Below are positions 1 through 9,196 of a stretch of DNA of 10,816 nt, in pieces (positions within the stretch are counted from its first letter, which is position 1; every line of letters begins with the position of its first letter). The position numbers and the translations under genes were made by a program. The notes beneath the pieces were generated by a model. It saw nothing but the letters and a program-made list of their open reading frames with translations. It was not told the DNA's origin and made no database searches. Source of the stretch: Persephonella sp. (GTDB lineage Bacteria > Aquificota > Aquificia > Aquificales > Hydrogenothermaceae); assembly GCA_027058925.1 (NCBI GenBank), contig JALTAS010000134.1, forward strand, positions 1-10,816, given 5' to 3'.

Positions 1-1000
1 GGATATATATTATAAAAAATACCTTGGAAAACAGGATGGCCTGAAAATATACCAGTTCGTTATTAAAGGAAAACAGTTCACTTTCGGATCCCAGATTACG
101 GTATCTTTCAGAATCAAAAACATATCAAAAAAGGATATTAAGCTTGGTAAATACGGTGCTTTTATAGGTTGCAGAGACCCATCAGGAAAGAATAGAGATT
201 TTGGCCATTCATTTAGAAATTTTATTTTGAGGAAAGGTAAAAGTATAACAGTTACAGGAAGAATAAAAATAGATAGTGCTGGATTTTGGAGCTTCTGGCC
301 TGCTTTTTATACAGAGAAGAAAGGTTGGAGTTCCTATAAATGGCATGAAGTAAAACTAAAAGCCCAAAGGGTAAAGATATACAAACCGTCTTATATTAAA
401 TGCGATGGTTGGACAACTGTTAAGGGAATTGCTAAAGCAAAGTATCTTTGCAATTCAAAAACAGGATATCTGGCTTTATTTATGGATGCTGAAGTGGGTG
501 GTGCTGCTGCAGAAACAAGGCAGTATCTGAACATCTATGTTCCGGAAAACAAAAAGATAAAAATAAAGGCAACATTTTTTTATATAGGTGGCTCAAAGAC
601 TGTCGGATACGGGGCTTTTGCAGGCCTTCAGGCTACTCACAAATACAGGAAAAAGTACGGAAGAAAAGATATTGAGCCTGGGCTAAATTACGAAATAGCT
701 GCAGAAAAAATTATTGATGTTGCACTTCTTGCTGTACCTGAAGGTGGGGAGGCAAAAACAGCATGGCAGGCACTTAAAATTCTCAGCGAGGTTAAAGATT
801 ATTATGATATTGTCAGTTCTATTGGTGATGCCATAAAAAAAGGAAAAGGAAGAACTTACACATACACGTTCAGTGTAAAGGCAAGAAAAGGATACAACAT
901 TATTGGTATAGGTATTAGAGGAAACTGCAGTAGTGTTTTGACAGGTAAATCATTTGTTATAGTTGGGGCTATTTTAAAAGAGGTTAAAGTTTATTATTAG
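1..1000 (+). CDS. Protein of unknown function with Ig-like module (5' partial)
   Basis: The reading frame is open from base 2 to the TAG at 998-1000, so 332 residues are visible and the true start lies upstream of the window. A TTG at 227 is in frame but has no reason to be the start, because the coding pattern continues upstream of it. Visible residues about 15-120 look like an Ig-like beta-sandwich: a hydrophobic strand pattern with FxxGSQITVSFRIKN near 27-40, an RKGKSITVTGRI segment near 77-88, and an aromatic stretch at 95-103. This resembles the accessory Ig-like modules of secreted enzymes (inference). Residues about 130-332 form a second, unrecognised part rich in beta-forming residues, with a helical stretch at 230-280. 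Four cysteines (C57, C134, C150, C309) could form disulfides. No catalytic motif is seen and no function is assigned. The gene converges on the exported-protein gene at 997-1737, and their stop codons overlap by 4 bases. Confidence 0.8.
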   Translation, partial: DIYYKKYLGKQDGLKIYQFVIKGKQFTFGSQITVSFRIKNISKKDIKLGKYGAFIGCRDPSGKNRDFGHSFRNFILRKGKSITVTGRIKIDSAGFWSFWPAFYTEKKGWSSYKWHEVKLKAQRVKIYKPSYIKCDGWTTVKGIAKAKYLCNSKTGYLALFMDAEVGGAAAETRQYLNIYVPENKKIKIKATFFYIGGSKTVGYGAFAGLQATHKYRKKYGRKDIEPGLNYEIAAEKIIDVALLAVPEGGEAKTAWQALKILSEVKDYYDIVSSIGDAIKKGKGRTYTYTFSVKARKGYNIIGIGIRGNCSSVLTGKSFVIVGAILKEVKVYY

Positions 1001-1737
1001 GGACCTGTTCCTATTCCGAGTATTCTGTAGTTTCCATCACTTCCCTTTACAAGATCTAAAAATCTTGTTGTTTTTTTGTTGTTTAGAAGAATATCAATCC
1101 TGAATGTTCTTATTCCTAATAATTTTTTCCCTTCGCATTCTCTGTCAGTATAAAATGAAACATCTTTTATGCCCAAAATCTTTACAGATCTGATCTTTTT
1201 TACAGATCTTTTCCATTCGATAAAAGGTTTTGGAGGAAGGTATGAAAAGGTTTCAATTTTCCCCTTAATGATTATTTTGCATTTTGAAAGAAGGTTGTAT
1301 GCCGTATCATAATCCTTTTTGTTTAAAGATAAAAAGAACAGCTTTATAGCTTCTTCAGGGCTTTTTGTTTTTAGCTTTTTTATTTCATAACCTGAAACTG
1401 TGAAGTAATCGCTGTAAAAAACATTTTCTGGATTTTCTTTTTTAAAGATCGCTATCCTCACATTCCTGTCCATGTTGATACCAAAGCCTGTCACAAAACC
1501 GTCAGGAATTCTCCATCTGTACTGACCTTTTGAGAAATCTGTCTGACAGTCATTTATTATTCCCCTGTCTTTACCTCCTATCAAAACAGATATACATGCT
1601 TTTCCTTCTACATCACCTTTCCATTTTATTGTGTACTGTTTGCCCTCAACCAAAATAGTGTTCTTAGAGGGAAATATTATCTTTAATTCCTCTGAAAAAG
1701 CAAAACCAAAAACAAATAAAAATATCAAAACTACCAT
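997..1737 (-). CDS. Small exported protein, Kre9/KNH-like domain plus NTF2-like domain
   Basis: 246 residues. Residues 1-15 form a hydrophobic, cleavable-looking signal peptide (MVVLIFLFVFGFAFS, then EE), unusual in having no Lys or Arg in its n-region. Residues about 18-115 match the pattern of the Kre9/KNH-type beta domain of secreted proteins (LKIIFPSKNTILVEGKQYTIKW at the start, YSDYFTV at the end); C48 and C64 could pair. Residues about 125-246 begin with SPEEAIKLFFLSLNKKDYDTAYN, as in NTF2-like/DUF4878 modules of exported bacterial proteins. The ATG at 1737 is the only possible start, because an in-frame TGA lies 33 nt upstream and no other start codon intervenes. AAGGA (1744-1748) sits 6 nt before it. 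It is the last gene of the eight-gene minus operon and overlaps the phosphatase stop by 7 nt. The role is unknown; a periplasmic or surface location is inferred. Confidence 0.8.
   Translation of the reverse strand: MVVLIFLFVFGFAFSEELKIIFPSKNTILVEGKQYTIKWKGDVEGKACISVLIGGKDRGIINDCQTDFSKGQYRWRIPDGFVTGFGINMDRNVRIAIFKKENPENVFYSDYFTVSGYEIKKLKTKSPEEAIKLFFLSLNKKDYDTAYNLLSKCKIIIKGKIETFSYLPPKPFIEWKRSVKKIRSVKILGIKDVSFYTDRECEGKKLLGIRTFRIDILLNNKKTTRFLDLVKGSDGNYRILGIGTGP
1049..1078 (+). terminator. Candidate intrinsic terminator for the upstream + gene, inside the opposing CDS
   Basis: A perfect 7-bp inverted repeat (ACAAGAT at 1049-1055, ATCTTGT at 1062-1068) encloses a 6-nt loop. TG and then seven Ts (1071-1077) follow on the + strand. 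It lies about 49 nt after the stop of the partial + gene and entirely within the C-terminal codons of the minus-strand exported protein. The stem is AT-rich (two GC pairs), so it would be weak, particularly at high temperature. Termination is inferred from shape and position only. Confidence 0.4.
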
Positions 1738-2359
1738 AACAGATCCTTCAGGCTTTTGATAACAAAATCAGGCTTAAAAGACAAAGCAAGATCTGTTTTT
1801 CCAAAACCGTATGTGACAAGAACCGTTTTCAGCCCTGCATTTTTGCCTGCCTGTATGTCAGCCTCACTGTCTCCTATCATAACTGAAGTATCAGGAAAAG
1901 ATCCAAGCTTTTCTAAAGCAAATAAAACAGGATCTGGTTCTGGTTTTTTCTTATTTGTAGTATCACCGCCTATTATCACATCTATCAGTTTTTGTACACC
2001 TAACTTTTGTATTATTTCTCGTGATATATCCTCGTATTTGTTTGTTACTATGCCTGTTTTCTTCCCTTCTTTTTTCAGCTTTAGCAAAAGCTCTTCCACA
2101 TAAGGATAAAGAACTGTGTGCTGTGCAGGATTTTTGAAATAATACTCCCTAAACAGCCTCACTCCTTCCTTAATCAGATTCTCATCCTCTGTTTTTAACA
2201 CCCCTTCCATAAGCTTTTTTCCACCGTATCCAACATGTTTTATTATCTCTTTTTCAGGAAGGGATTTTCTTCCGAGCTTTTCAAGGGCGTAATTAACAGC
2301 AACAGCTATATCTTTTGATGAATCTATAAGTGTACCATCAAGATCAAATAAAAAAGTTT

Positions 2360-4034
<1,675 letters not shown>

Positions 4035-4042
4035 TTATCTTA

Positions 4043-4050
4043 ACCTCCCT
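4043..4050 (-). promoter_or_regulatory. Strong ribosome binding site of eno
   Basis: AGGGAGGT on the minus strand, 8 nt before the eno ATG and just past the stop of the biotin carboxylase gene. It is among the best Shine-Dalgarno matches in the operon, fitting high expression of a glycolytic enzyme. Confidence 0.75.
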
Positions 4051-4051
4051 T

Positions 4052-5485
4052 TTATAATCTGTGATAAGCAGCGATTGCTGCTGCTATGACGGTAGCAAGA
4101 TCTTCAGGATCTCCTTCTTCAGGTTTGAGCTTGAATTTTGGAAGTTTTTTGTCTATATAACTTGTGTCAAACTTACCTTCCATAAAATCCTTATCTCTTA
4201 CTATCTGTCTCAATAAAGGAAGATTTGTTGGAACCCCCCTTACCTGAAATTCATCAAGAGCTCTTCTTGCCCTTTTTACAGTTCTATCCCATGTGAGGGC
4301 CCATACTGTTAGCTTCGCAATCATTGAGTCATAATAAGGTGGGATTATATAATCTTTGTAAACGGCAGCATCAATCCTTACTCCGGGACCACCCGGTGAG
4401 TAGTAAGATGTTATTCTTCCTGGAGATGGTGCAAAACCTTTTTCAGGATCCTCAGCATTTATTCTGAATTCTATAGCGTATCCTCTGAATGTAATATCTT
4501 CCTGCAGGAATGGAAGTTTTTTACCTTCTGCTATATCAATCATTCTCTGGACAAGATCTACGCCTGTTACAGTTTCTGTTACAGTGTGTTCAACCTGAAG
4601 CCTTGTATTCATCTCAATAAAATAGAAGTTATCTTCTTCATCAACCAGAAACTCAAGAGTTCCTACGCTTTCATAACCAAGTTTAAACATTGATTTAACA
4701 GCAACCCTGAAAAGCTCCCTCCTTACTTCCTCACTCAATCTTGGAGAAGGTGCTATTTCTACAACTTTCTGATGTCGTCTTTGAATAGAGCAGTCCCTTT
4801 CACCAAGATGAATCACATTTCCGAATTTGTCAGCCATAACCTGAATTTCAATATGTCTTGGATTCTTTACATACTTTTCTATAAAAACATCACCCTTTCC
4901 GAAGAACTTTTCAGCTTCGCTTGTTGCAGACCTAAATAAATCTTCAAAATCTTTTTCCTTCTCAACAATCCTCATTCCTCTTCCACCACCACCATATGCG
5001 GCTTTTATAATGACCGGAAACCCTATCTCCTTTGCAACTTTTTTTGCTTCTTCTATATCTGTAATCGGTTCGTCAGTTCCCGGAAGAACAGGAACACCTA
5101 CCTCCCTCATCGCTATTTTTGATTTTATTTTGTCTCCAAATAGCTCAATATGTTCAGGTTTTGGTCCTATAAAAATTATCCCCCTTTTCTGACAATATCT
5201 TGCGAAATCTGCACTTTCTGATAAAAATCCATAACCTGGATGGATAGCATCACATCTTGTCTGTCTTGCAAGATCAACAATTTTGTAAAAATTAAGATAT
5301 GCCTTTACAGGATCTCCTGGTATCATGTAAGATTCGTCAGCTTTTTTTACCCATATTCCGTTGTGATCAGCCTCTGAATAGATCGCAACAGTTCTTATGC
5401 CGAGTTCTTTACATGCTCTTATTATCCTGGTTGCAACTTCTCCTCTGTTTGCAACAAGAACTTTTTTTATCTTTTTCTTTCTCAT
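4052..5485 (-). CDS. Biotin carboxylase subunit (PycA/CfiB/AccC family)
   Basis: Carboxylates biotin on a carrier protein using ATP and bicarbonate. Seen: the N-terminal KVLVANRGEVATRIIRA fold start, K119 and K161, the ATP-grasp glycine loop YGGGGRGM at 164-171, GERDCSIQRRHQKVVE at 228-243, and FIEMNTRLQVEH at 289-300 with E291, N293 and R295. E278 and R341 complete the site by comparison with E. coli AccC. The protein ends at 477 without a biotin-carrier domain. It is about 25 residues longer than E. coli AccC; the tail (EDLATVIAAAIAAYHRL) resembles the ends of stand-alone carboxylase small subunits such as PycA or the 2-oxoglutarate carboxylase subunit CfiB. Pyruvate carboxylase subunit A is therefore favoured, but acetyl-CoA carboxylase or 2-oxoglutarate carboxylase remain possible. 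No carboxyltransferase/carrier partner is in the window. TAGGAG (5492-5497), 6 nt before the ATG, includes the lysC stop codon, suggesting coupling. Confidence 0.92.
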   Translation of the reverse strand: MRKKKIKKVLVANRGEVATRIIRACKELGIRTVAIYSEADHNGIWVKKADESYMIPGDPVKAYLNFYKIVDLARQTRCDAIHPGYGFLSESADFARYCQKRGIIFIGPKPEHIELFGDKIKSKIAMREVGVPVLPGTDEPITDIEEAKKVAKEIGFPVIIKAAYGGGGRGMRIVEKEKDFEDLFRSATSEAEKFFGKGDVFIEKYVKNPRHIEIQVMADKFGNVIHLGERDCSIQRRHQKVVEIAPSPRLSEEVRRELFRVAVKSMFKLGYESVGTLEFLVDEEDNFYFIEMNTRLQVEHTVTETVTGVDLVQRMIDIAEGKKLPFLQEDITFRGYAIEFRINAEDPEKGFAPSPGRITSYYSPGGPGVRIDAAVYKDYIIPPYYDSMIAKLTVWALTWDRTVKRARRALDEFQVRGVPTNLPLLRQIVRDKDFMEGKFDTSYIDKKLPKFKLKPEEGDPEDLATVIAAAIAAYHRL

Positions 5486-5494
5486 CTTTATCTC

Positions 5495-5989
5495 CTAATC
5501 AATAACAATCGTTTCCTGATTTTCAATAAATGCTTCATGCAGAGCTCTTACTGCAAGCTCTGCATACTTTTCATCAATAAGGCATGATATCTTTATCTCT
5601 GATGTTGATATTGCATAGATATTTATTCCTTCTTTATACAGAACTTCAAACATCTTTCCTGCTGTTCCTGCATGTGTTTTCATACCAAGGCCAACAACAG
5701 ATATCTTTGCTATTCTGTCGTTTCTCTCCACTCCTGATGCTCCTACTTCACGTGCTACCTCTTTTGCTATTTCCTCGGCAAAATCTGCATCAACTTTGTT
5801 CACAGTGAAAGATATATCGGTATATCCTTCATGGGATACATTCTGAACTATCATATCAACAACGATATTATTATCGCCAAGAGCTTTGAATAGCTTTGCT
5901 GCAATCCCGGGTTTATCCGGAACTTTAACAACGGTTATTTTTGATTCTTTAAGCTCATGACTTATTCCTCTGACCGCCACCCTTTCCAT
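5495..5989 (-). other. Possible internal lysC product (regulatory beta subunit) from ATG 5989
   Basis: ATG at 5989 (M247) begins an in-frame 164-residue product containing only the two ACT domains ([16 protein letters not shown]). GGAGG at 6001-6005 lies 11 nt upstream, slightly farther than ideal. The position corresponds to the start of the separately translated beta subunit known for Corynebacterium, Bacillus and Thermus aspartokinases. Whether it is made here is inference. Confidence 0.4.
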
Positions 5990-6727
5990 CTCTTCATTTT
6001 CCTCCATTATCCATGTTCCATCCTCATCTACAAATGAGGATTTTACATGTATTTTAACTCCGTACTTTGCAGCAAACTCAACGGATCTAATCTGCATTAC
6101 TTTTGATCCGAGAGATGCCATCTCCATCATCTCTTCATAAGAGATGACTGGTATTTTTCTTGCGTTTTCAACTATCCTTGGATCTGCTGTAAATACACCT
6201 GTAACATCTGTGTAGATCTCGCAAACATCTGCCTTAAGTGCAGCAGCGAGAGCTACAGCCGTAGTATCAGATCCTCCTCTTCCAAGAGTTGTTATGTCTC
6301 CGTAATCATCAATACCCTGAAATCCCGCTACAACAACAACTTTTCCCTTTTCAAGCTCCGCATGTATTCTGTGTGTATCTATTCTTTTTATTCTTGCCTT
6401 TGTATGGGCTGTATCGGTGTAAATGGGAACCTGCCAGCCTGTAAGACTTACAGCATCTATCCCTATCTCTTTAAGAGCGATAGATAGAAGACCTATAGCA
6501 ACCTGTTCGCCTGTGGAGACAACCATATCCTGTTCTCTTGGATCAGGTCTCGTGGAAAGCTCCCTCGTTAAACCTAATAACCTGTCTGTTTCACCAGACA
6601 TTGCAGAAGAAACAACTACAACCTTATTCCCTTCTTCAACAGCCTTTTTAACCTTTTTTGCAACATTTCTTATTCTTTCTATACTGCCAACAGATGTTCC
6701 ACCAAATTTCTGAACTATCAAAGGCAA
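5495..6727 (-). CDS. lysC: Aspartate kinase with two C-terminal ACT domains
   Basis: Phosphorylates aspartate, the first step to lysine, threonine, methionine and diaminopimelate. 410 residues, typical of the monofunctional two-ACT class. Seen: KFGGTSV at 7-13, [10 protein letters not shown] at 41-50, [16 protein letters not shown] at 149-164, [15 protein letters not shown] at 172-186, ACT1 at about 263-335 ([13 protein letters not shown]) and ACT2 at about 342-410. The duplicated ACT region implies feedback control by lysine and/or threonine. The start is TTG at 6727, abutting the TAA of the upstream aminotransferase with no gap; AGGAGG (6736-6741) lies 8 nt upstream inside the last codons of that gene. 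A possible internal start at M247 (5989) matches where the regulatory beta subunit begins in Corynebacterium-type enzymes; see findings. No lysine riboswitch can be present, since there is no leader. Confidence 0.97.
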   Translation of the reverse strand: MPLIVQKFGGTSVGSIERIRNVAKKVKKAVEEGNKVVVVSSAMSGETDRLLGLTRELSTRPDPREQDMVVSTGEQVAIGLLSIALKEIGIDAVSLTGWQVPIYTDTAHTKARIKRIDTHRIHAELEKGKVVVVAGFQGIDDYGDITTLGRGGSDTTAVALAAALKADVCEIYTDVTGVFTADPRIVENARKIPVISYEEMMEMASLGSKVMQIRSVEFAAKYGVKIHVKSSFVDEDGTWIMEENEEMERVAVRGISHELKESKITVVKVPDKPGIAAKLFKALGDNNIVVDMIVQNVSHEGYTDISFTVNKVDADFAEEIAKEVAREVGASGVERNDRIAKISVVGLGMKTHAGTAGKMFEVLYKEGINIYAISTSEIKISCLIDEKYAELAVRALHEAFIENQETIVID

Positions 6728-7489
6728 TTAATCATCCTCCTGATTAATAAAATCAAACTTTCCCACTCTAATTATACCATTTAGAGCATTTGTAACGAAA
6801 ATAAGGTCTGCATCTTTTATGTCATTCAGATAAAATCTTCCTTCAACAACATTGAAGCCCTGTTTTCTCGCCTCTGTGATAACAGCTTCCCTTGTAATTC
6901 CCGGAAGAAGACCACAATCAACAGATGGTGTGTATAAAAATTTTCCTTTTATCCAGAAAATATTGGCTGAAGTTGTCTCTGTAATCTCACCATTTTCATT
7001 TAAAAAAACAGCATCATCATAGCCTTTGTCTTTTGCATACCTTTTTGCTAATACCTTTTCAGCAAAGTTTGTTGTTTTTATTCTGAGCAGAGGATTACTG
7101 CTGTGAACCCTGAAAGGTGATAAAGTAAGTGATATCTTATCTTTTGGAAAAGGTTTAAAAGGTTTTATAACAACCATTATGTTAGATTTGTAGGGGATAA
7201 GTGGATAATCTGTATTACCTTCTGAAAGAAGTATAACCTTAACATAAAGATCCTTTTGATCCGATTTTTCCACAGCCTGTTTAATATGGAATACAAAATC
7301 ATCATACGAAATTTCAGGTATTTTGAGAAGTTTTGCCCCTTCAATAAGTCTAGTATAATGTTTTTTTATCCTTGAGGGCAGATCACCATTAAAACGAAAT
7401 GTTTCAAACACACCTTCCCCATACATCAATGTTCTTAAAAATCTTTTGTCCTCATATATCTCCCCATTGATAAATATTTTCTGATCCAT
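6728..7489 (-). CDS. Class IV PLP aminotransferase, probably aminodeoxychorismate lyase (PabC-like)
   Basis: 253 residues from the chosen start. The fold-IV pattern is clear: KIFINGEI at the N-terminus, YGEGVFETFRF, the PLP lysine in RIKTTNFAEKVLAKR (K138 in this numbering), ETTSANIFWIKGKFLYTP, and GLLPGITREAV, the phosphate-binding segment. The short length and GEGVFET favour 4-amino-4-deoxychorismate lyase, which releases p-aminobenzoate for folate; branched-chain or D-amino-acid aminotransferases share the fold and are the alternatives. No pabA or pabB is nearby. I chose ATG 7489 because AAGAGGTGA (7495-7503) lies 5 nt upstream. A GTG at 7498 would add three residues and overlap the glycosyltransferase TGA by 4 nt, but it has no spacing from that Shine-Dalgarno. 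The last codons (QEDD, TAA) carry the lysC ribosome binding site. Confidence 0.85.
   Translation of the reverse strand: MDQKIFINGEIYEDKRFLRTLMYGEGVFETFRFNGDLPSRIKKHYTRLIEGAKLLKIPEISYDDFVFHIKQAVEKSDQKDLYVKVILLSEGNTDYPLIPYKSNIMVVIKPFKPFPKDKISLTLSPFRVHSSNPLLRIKTTNFAEKVLAKRYAKDKGYDDAVFLNENGEITETTSANIFWIKGKFLYTPSVDCGLLPGITREAVITEARKQGFNVVEGRFYLNDIKDADLIFVTNALNGIIRVGKFDFINQEDD
6736..6741 (-). promoter_or_regulatory. lysC ribosome binding site inside the aminotransferase gene
   Basis: AGGAGG on the minus strand, 8 nt before the TTG start of lysC, read as part of the Gln-Glu codons ending the aminotransferase. It decides the TTG start; the ATG within the same stretch is out of frame. Confidence 0.75.
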
Positions 7490-7494
7490 CTTCC

Positions 7495-9123
7495 TCACCT
7501 CTTATATATTAGATATCTTTTCTCAAACCCTGAATAATCCCCATATAGTGCTTTATATACATATTTAAGAAGAATAGCAAATCTTGATTCGCTACCTCTT
7601 TTATATAGATAACCTTCCCAAAGTAAAACAGCACCTTTAATATCTCTGTATGTCTTCTCTTTTACAAGTGCAAGTAAAGTTCCTCGATCTGATAATGATA
7701 CAATCCTTTTTGATGAAACATCTCTGAAAACCTTTCTTTCTGCATAAAAAGGAAGATTGTGCCAGAACCAGTTTTCAATATAAAGGGGTACATCTTTTTC
7801 AGGAACATTATCTGATATCGCCTGACCTATTTTGTCGTAAGGTCTGAACTTCTCAACAACGGGAAGAATAGAAACGGTGAAAACAAAAAAGACCACAACC
7901 ATTGTTATATATGGAAGAAGTTTTAGCTCCCTGTATCTAAGCAGGTACAAAACAGGGAACACAACTGCTATGTAATAAAAAGGATCAAGTCTAAAAAGAT
8001 ACACAAATCCTCCTATGATAATAACACCCAAAAAAACAGGAATTATCAGAGAGCCATAATACAAAAATCTGTCTAAACCCCTAACAGGACTGTGATTTAT
8101 CAGATAATACGCAACTATTAAAGACAACGCCCCATGTGCCTGAATAATATAAACAGGTATCTTTCCCTTTGCTATTGTAAAAATAACAAACATCACACCA
8201 AACCAGACAACAGGAAATAAAAGCTCTTTTTTTCCTTCCTTAAAAAACCTGACAAGTCCGTAGTAAAAGAACAGTGAATAAGGCAGAAAACCCCACAGTA
8301 TAACAACAACATAAAAAAACAGATCTGAAATTCCTTTTGATTTTTTTCCTACAGCTCTTTTTATTGTTTCTTCAAGTGTAGTATCAACAAATGATGATCC
8401 AAATTTCAGATACATGTATATATACCAGCTGAAGCCGATAATAAAAACTAAAGGAAGCCCTATCTCAAGATGTATAAACTTAAGATCTCTAAGAAAATCC
8501 TTTATCCTGAAAGAGTTTTCAAAAAGCAGGTAAAAGATAACTATACCCCCTATCACAGCTATGTAAGGAAATCCTTTCGTCAGAACAACAAGACCAAGAG
8601 AGATGTATGAAAGCAAAATATAAAGGAATTTTTTTCTTTTGTAGCCTGTTATAAAAAAGTAAAGTGTAAGTGTAAAAAAGAATGTTAAAGGCACCTCAGG
8701 GGAGGCATATCTTGAGTTTATAACAAACTGAAAACTAAACGCCATTACAGCAGCAGATACGATAGCAACCTTCCTGCCGTACAGCTCCCTCCCAATAAGA
8801 TAAACAAGGAAATTAGATCCCAAAGCAGACAGAACGATAGGAAGCCTTGTTGCAAACTCGTTAATACCAAAAATCAGATATGATAGAGCAACCAACCAGT
8901 AGGTCATAGGTGGTTTGTTAAAACGGGGCTCATAGTTAAAATAGATGTCCAGAAAATTTCCAGACTCAAGCATCTCCCTTGCAGACTCTGCATAAAAAGC
9001 CTCGTTAGGTATCCATATATCGTTAAGCCATATATTCCAGAAATATATAAAAACGGTAAGAAATAAAAACAGGGAAACAAAGTATCTGTTGTTTAACAGC
9101 TTATTTAGACTTTTATTATCCAT
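7495..9123 (-). CDS. ArnT/PMT-type integral membrane glycosyltransferase (GT-C)
   Basis: 542 residues with about a dozen membrane helices, the first at about 13-33. The first periplasmic loop has the family layout: WIPNEAFYAESAREM at 37-51, FNKPPMTYWL at 68-77, EFATRLP at 89-95, then LTKGFP at 181-186. ArnT and related PMT-superfamily enzymes move a sugar from a polyprenyl-phosphate carrier to lipid A, protein or another acceptor outside the membrane. The catalytic acidic pair of the first loop (DE in ArnT relatives) reads N40-E41 here. The C-terminal 100 residues or so (from about 425) form a soluble domain, as in ArnT. The substrate is unknown; lipid A or envelope glycan modification is an inference. 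It is the first gene of the minus operon. ATG 9123 has AAGG (9128-9131) 4 nt upstream. The stop is followed 5 nt later by the aminotransferase start. Confidence 0.88.
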   Translation of the reverse strand: MDNKSLNKLLNNRYFVSLFLFLTVFIYFWNIWLNDIWIPNEAFYAESAREMLESGNFLDIYFNYEPRFNKPPMTYWLVALSYLIFGINEFATRLPIVLSALGSNFLVYLIGRELYGRKVAIVSAAVMAFSFQFVINSRYASPEVPLTFFFTLTLYFFITGYKRKKFLYILLSYISLGLVVLTKGFPYIAVIGGIVIFYLLFENSFRIKDFLRDLKFIHLEIGLPLVFIIGFSWYIYMYLKFGSSFVDTTLEETIKRAVGKKSKGISDLFFYVVVILWGFLPYSLFFYYGLVRFFKEGKKELLFPVVWFGVMFVIFTIAKGKIPVYIIQAHGALSLIVAYYLINHSPVRGLDRFLYYGSLIIPVFLGVIIIGGFVYLFRLDPFYYIAVVFPVLYLLRYRELKLLPYITMVVVFFVFTVSILPVVEKFRPYDKIGQAISDNVPEKDVPLYIENWFWHNLPFYAERKVFRDVSSKRIVSLSDRGTLLALVKEKTYRDIKGAVLLWEGYLYKRGSESRFAILLKYVYKALYGDYSGFEKRYLIYKR

Positions 9124-9149
9124 ATCACCTTCTTACAATCAATTTTCAG

Positions 9150-9163
9150 TTAGAATATTCTAA
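9150..9163. repeat. Perfect 14-bp palindrome TTAGAATATTCTAA, candidate operator
   Basis: The sequence is fully self-complementary and sits centrally in the divergent intergenic region, covering -10-like hexamers on both strands. Its halves (TTAGAAT/ATTCTAA) recall the 7-1-7 boxes of Fur/PerR-type regulators without the central base. The palindrome is directly seen; its operator function is inferred. Confidence 0.5.
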
Positions 9164-9189
9164 TATATTTGAGCCTTATATTTCTTAAA

Positions 9190-9196
9190 AAGGAGG
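9190..9196 (+). promoter_or_regulatory. Ribosome binding site deciding the TTG start of the TauE-like gene
   Basis: AAGGAGG is followed by a 5-nt spacer and TTG at 9202. An upstream in-frame TTG at 9169 would place this Shine-Dalgarno inside the coding region and has none of its own, so 9202 is preferred. Confidence 0.75.

Noticed and set aside
828..900. Possible minus-strand terminator: T-run complementary to As at 834-841
   Set aside because: Only a 4-bp GAAC/GTTC pairing with a long loop precedes it; too weak to call.
227..1000. TTG at 227 as the start of the first + gene
   Set aside because: The frame stays open to base 2 with a consistent Ig-like pattern upstream, so 227 is internal and the gene is 5' partial.
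1756..2103. Plus-strand open frame of 115 codons opposite the phosphatase
   Set aside because: It is an antisense shadow of a gene with all HAD motifs; Ser/Phe/Pro-rich and without a recognisable domain.
7490..7498. GTG 7498 start of the aminotransferase, giving a GTGA overlap with the glycosyltransferase stop
   Set aside because: The Shine-Dalgarno AAGAGGTGA includes that GTG, while ATG 7489 has 5-nt spacing and matches the usual family N-terminus.
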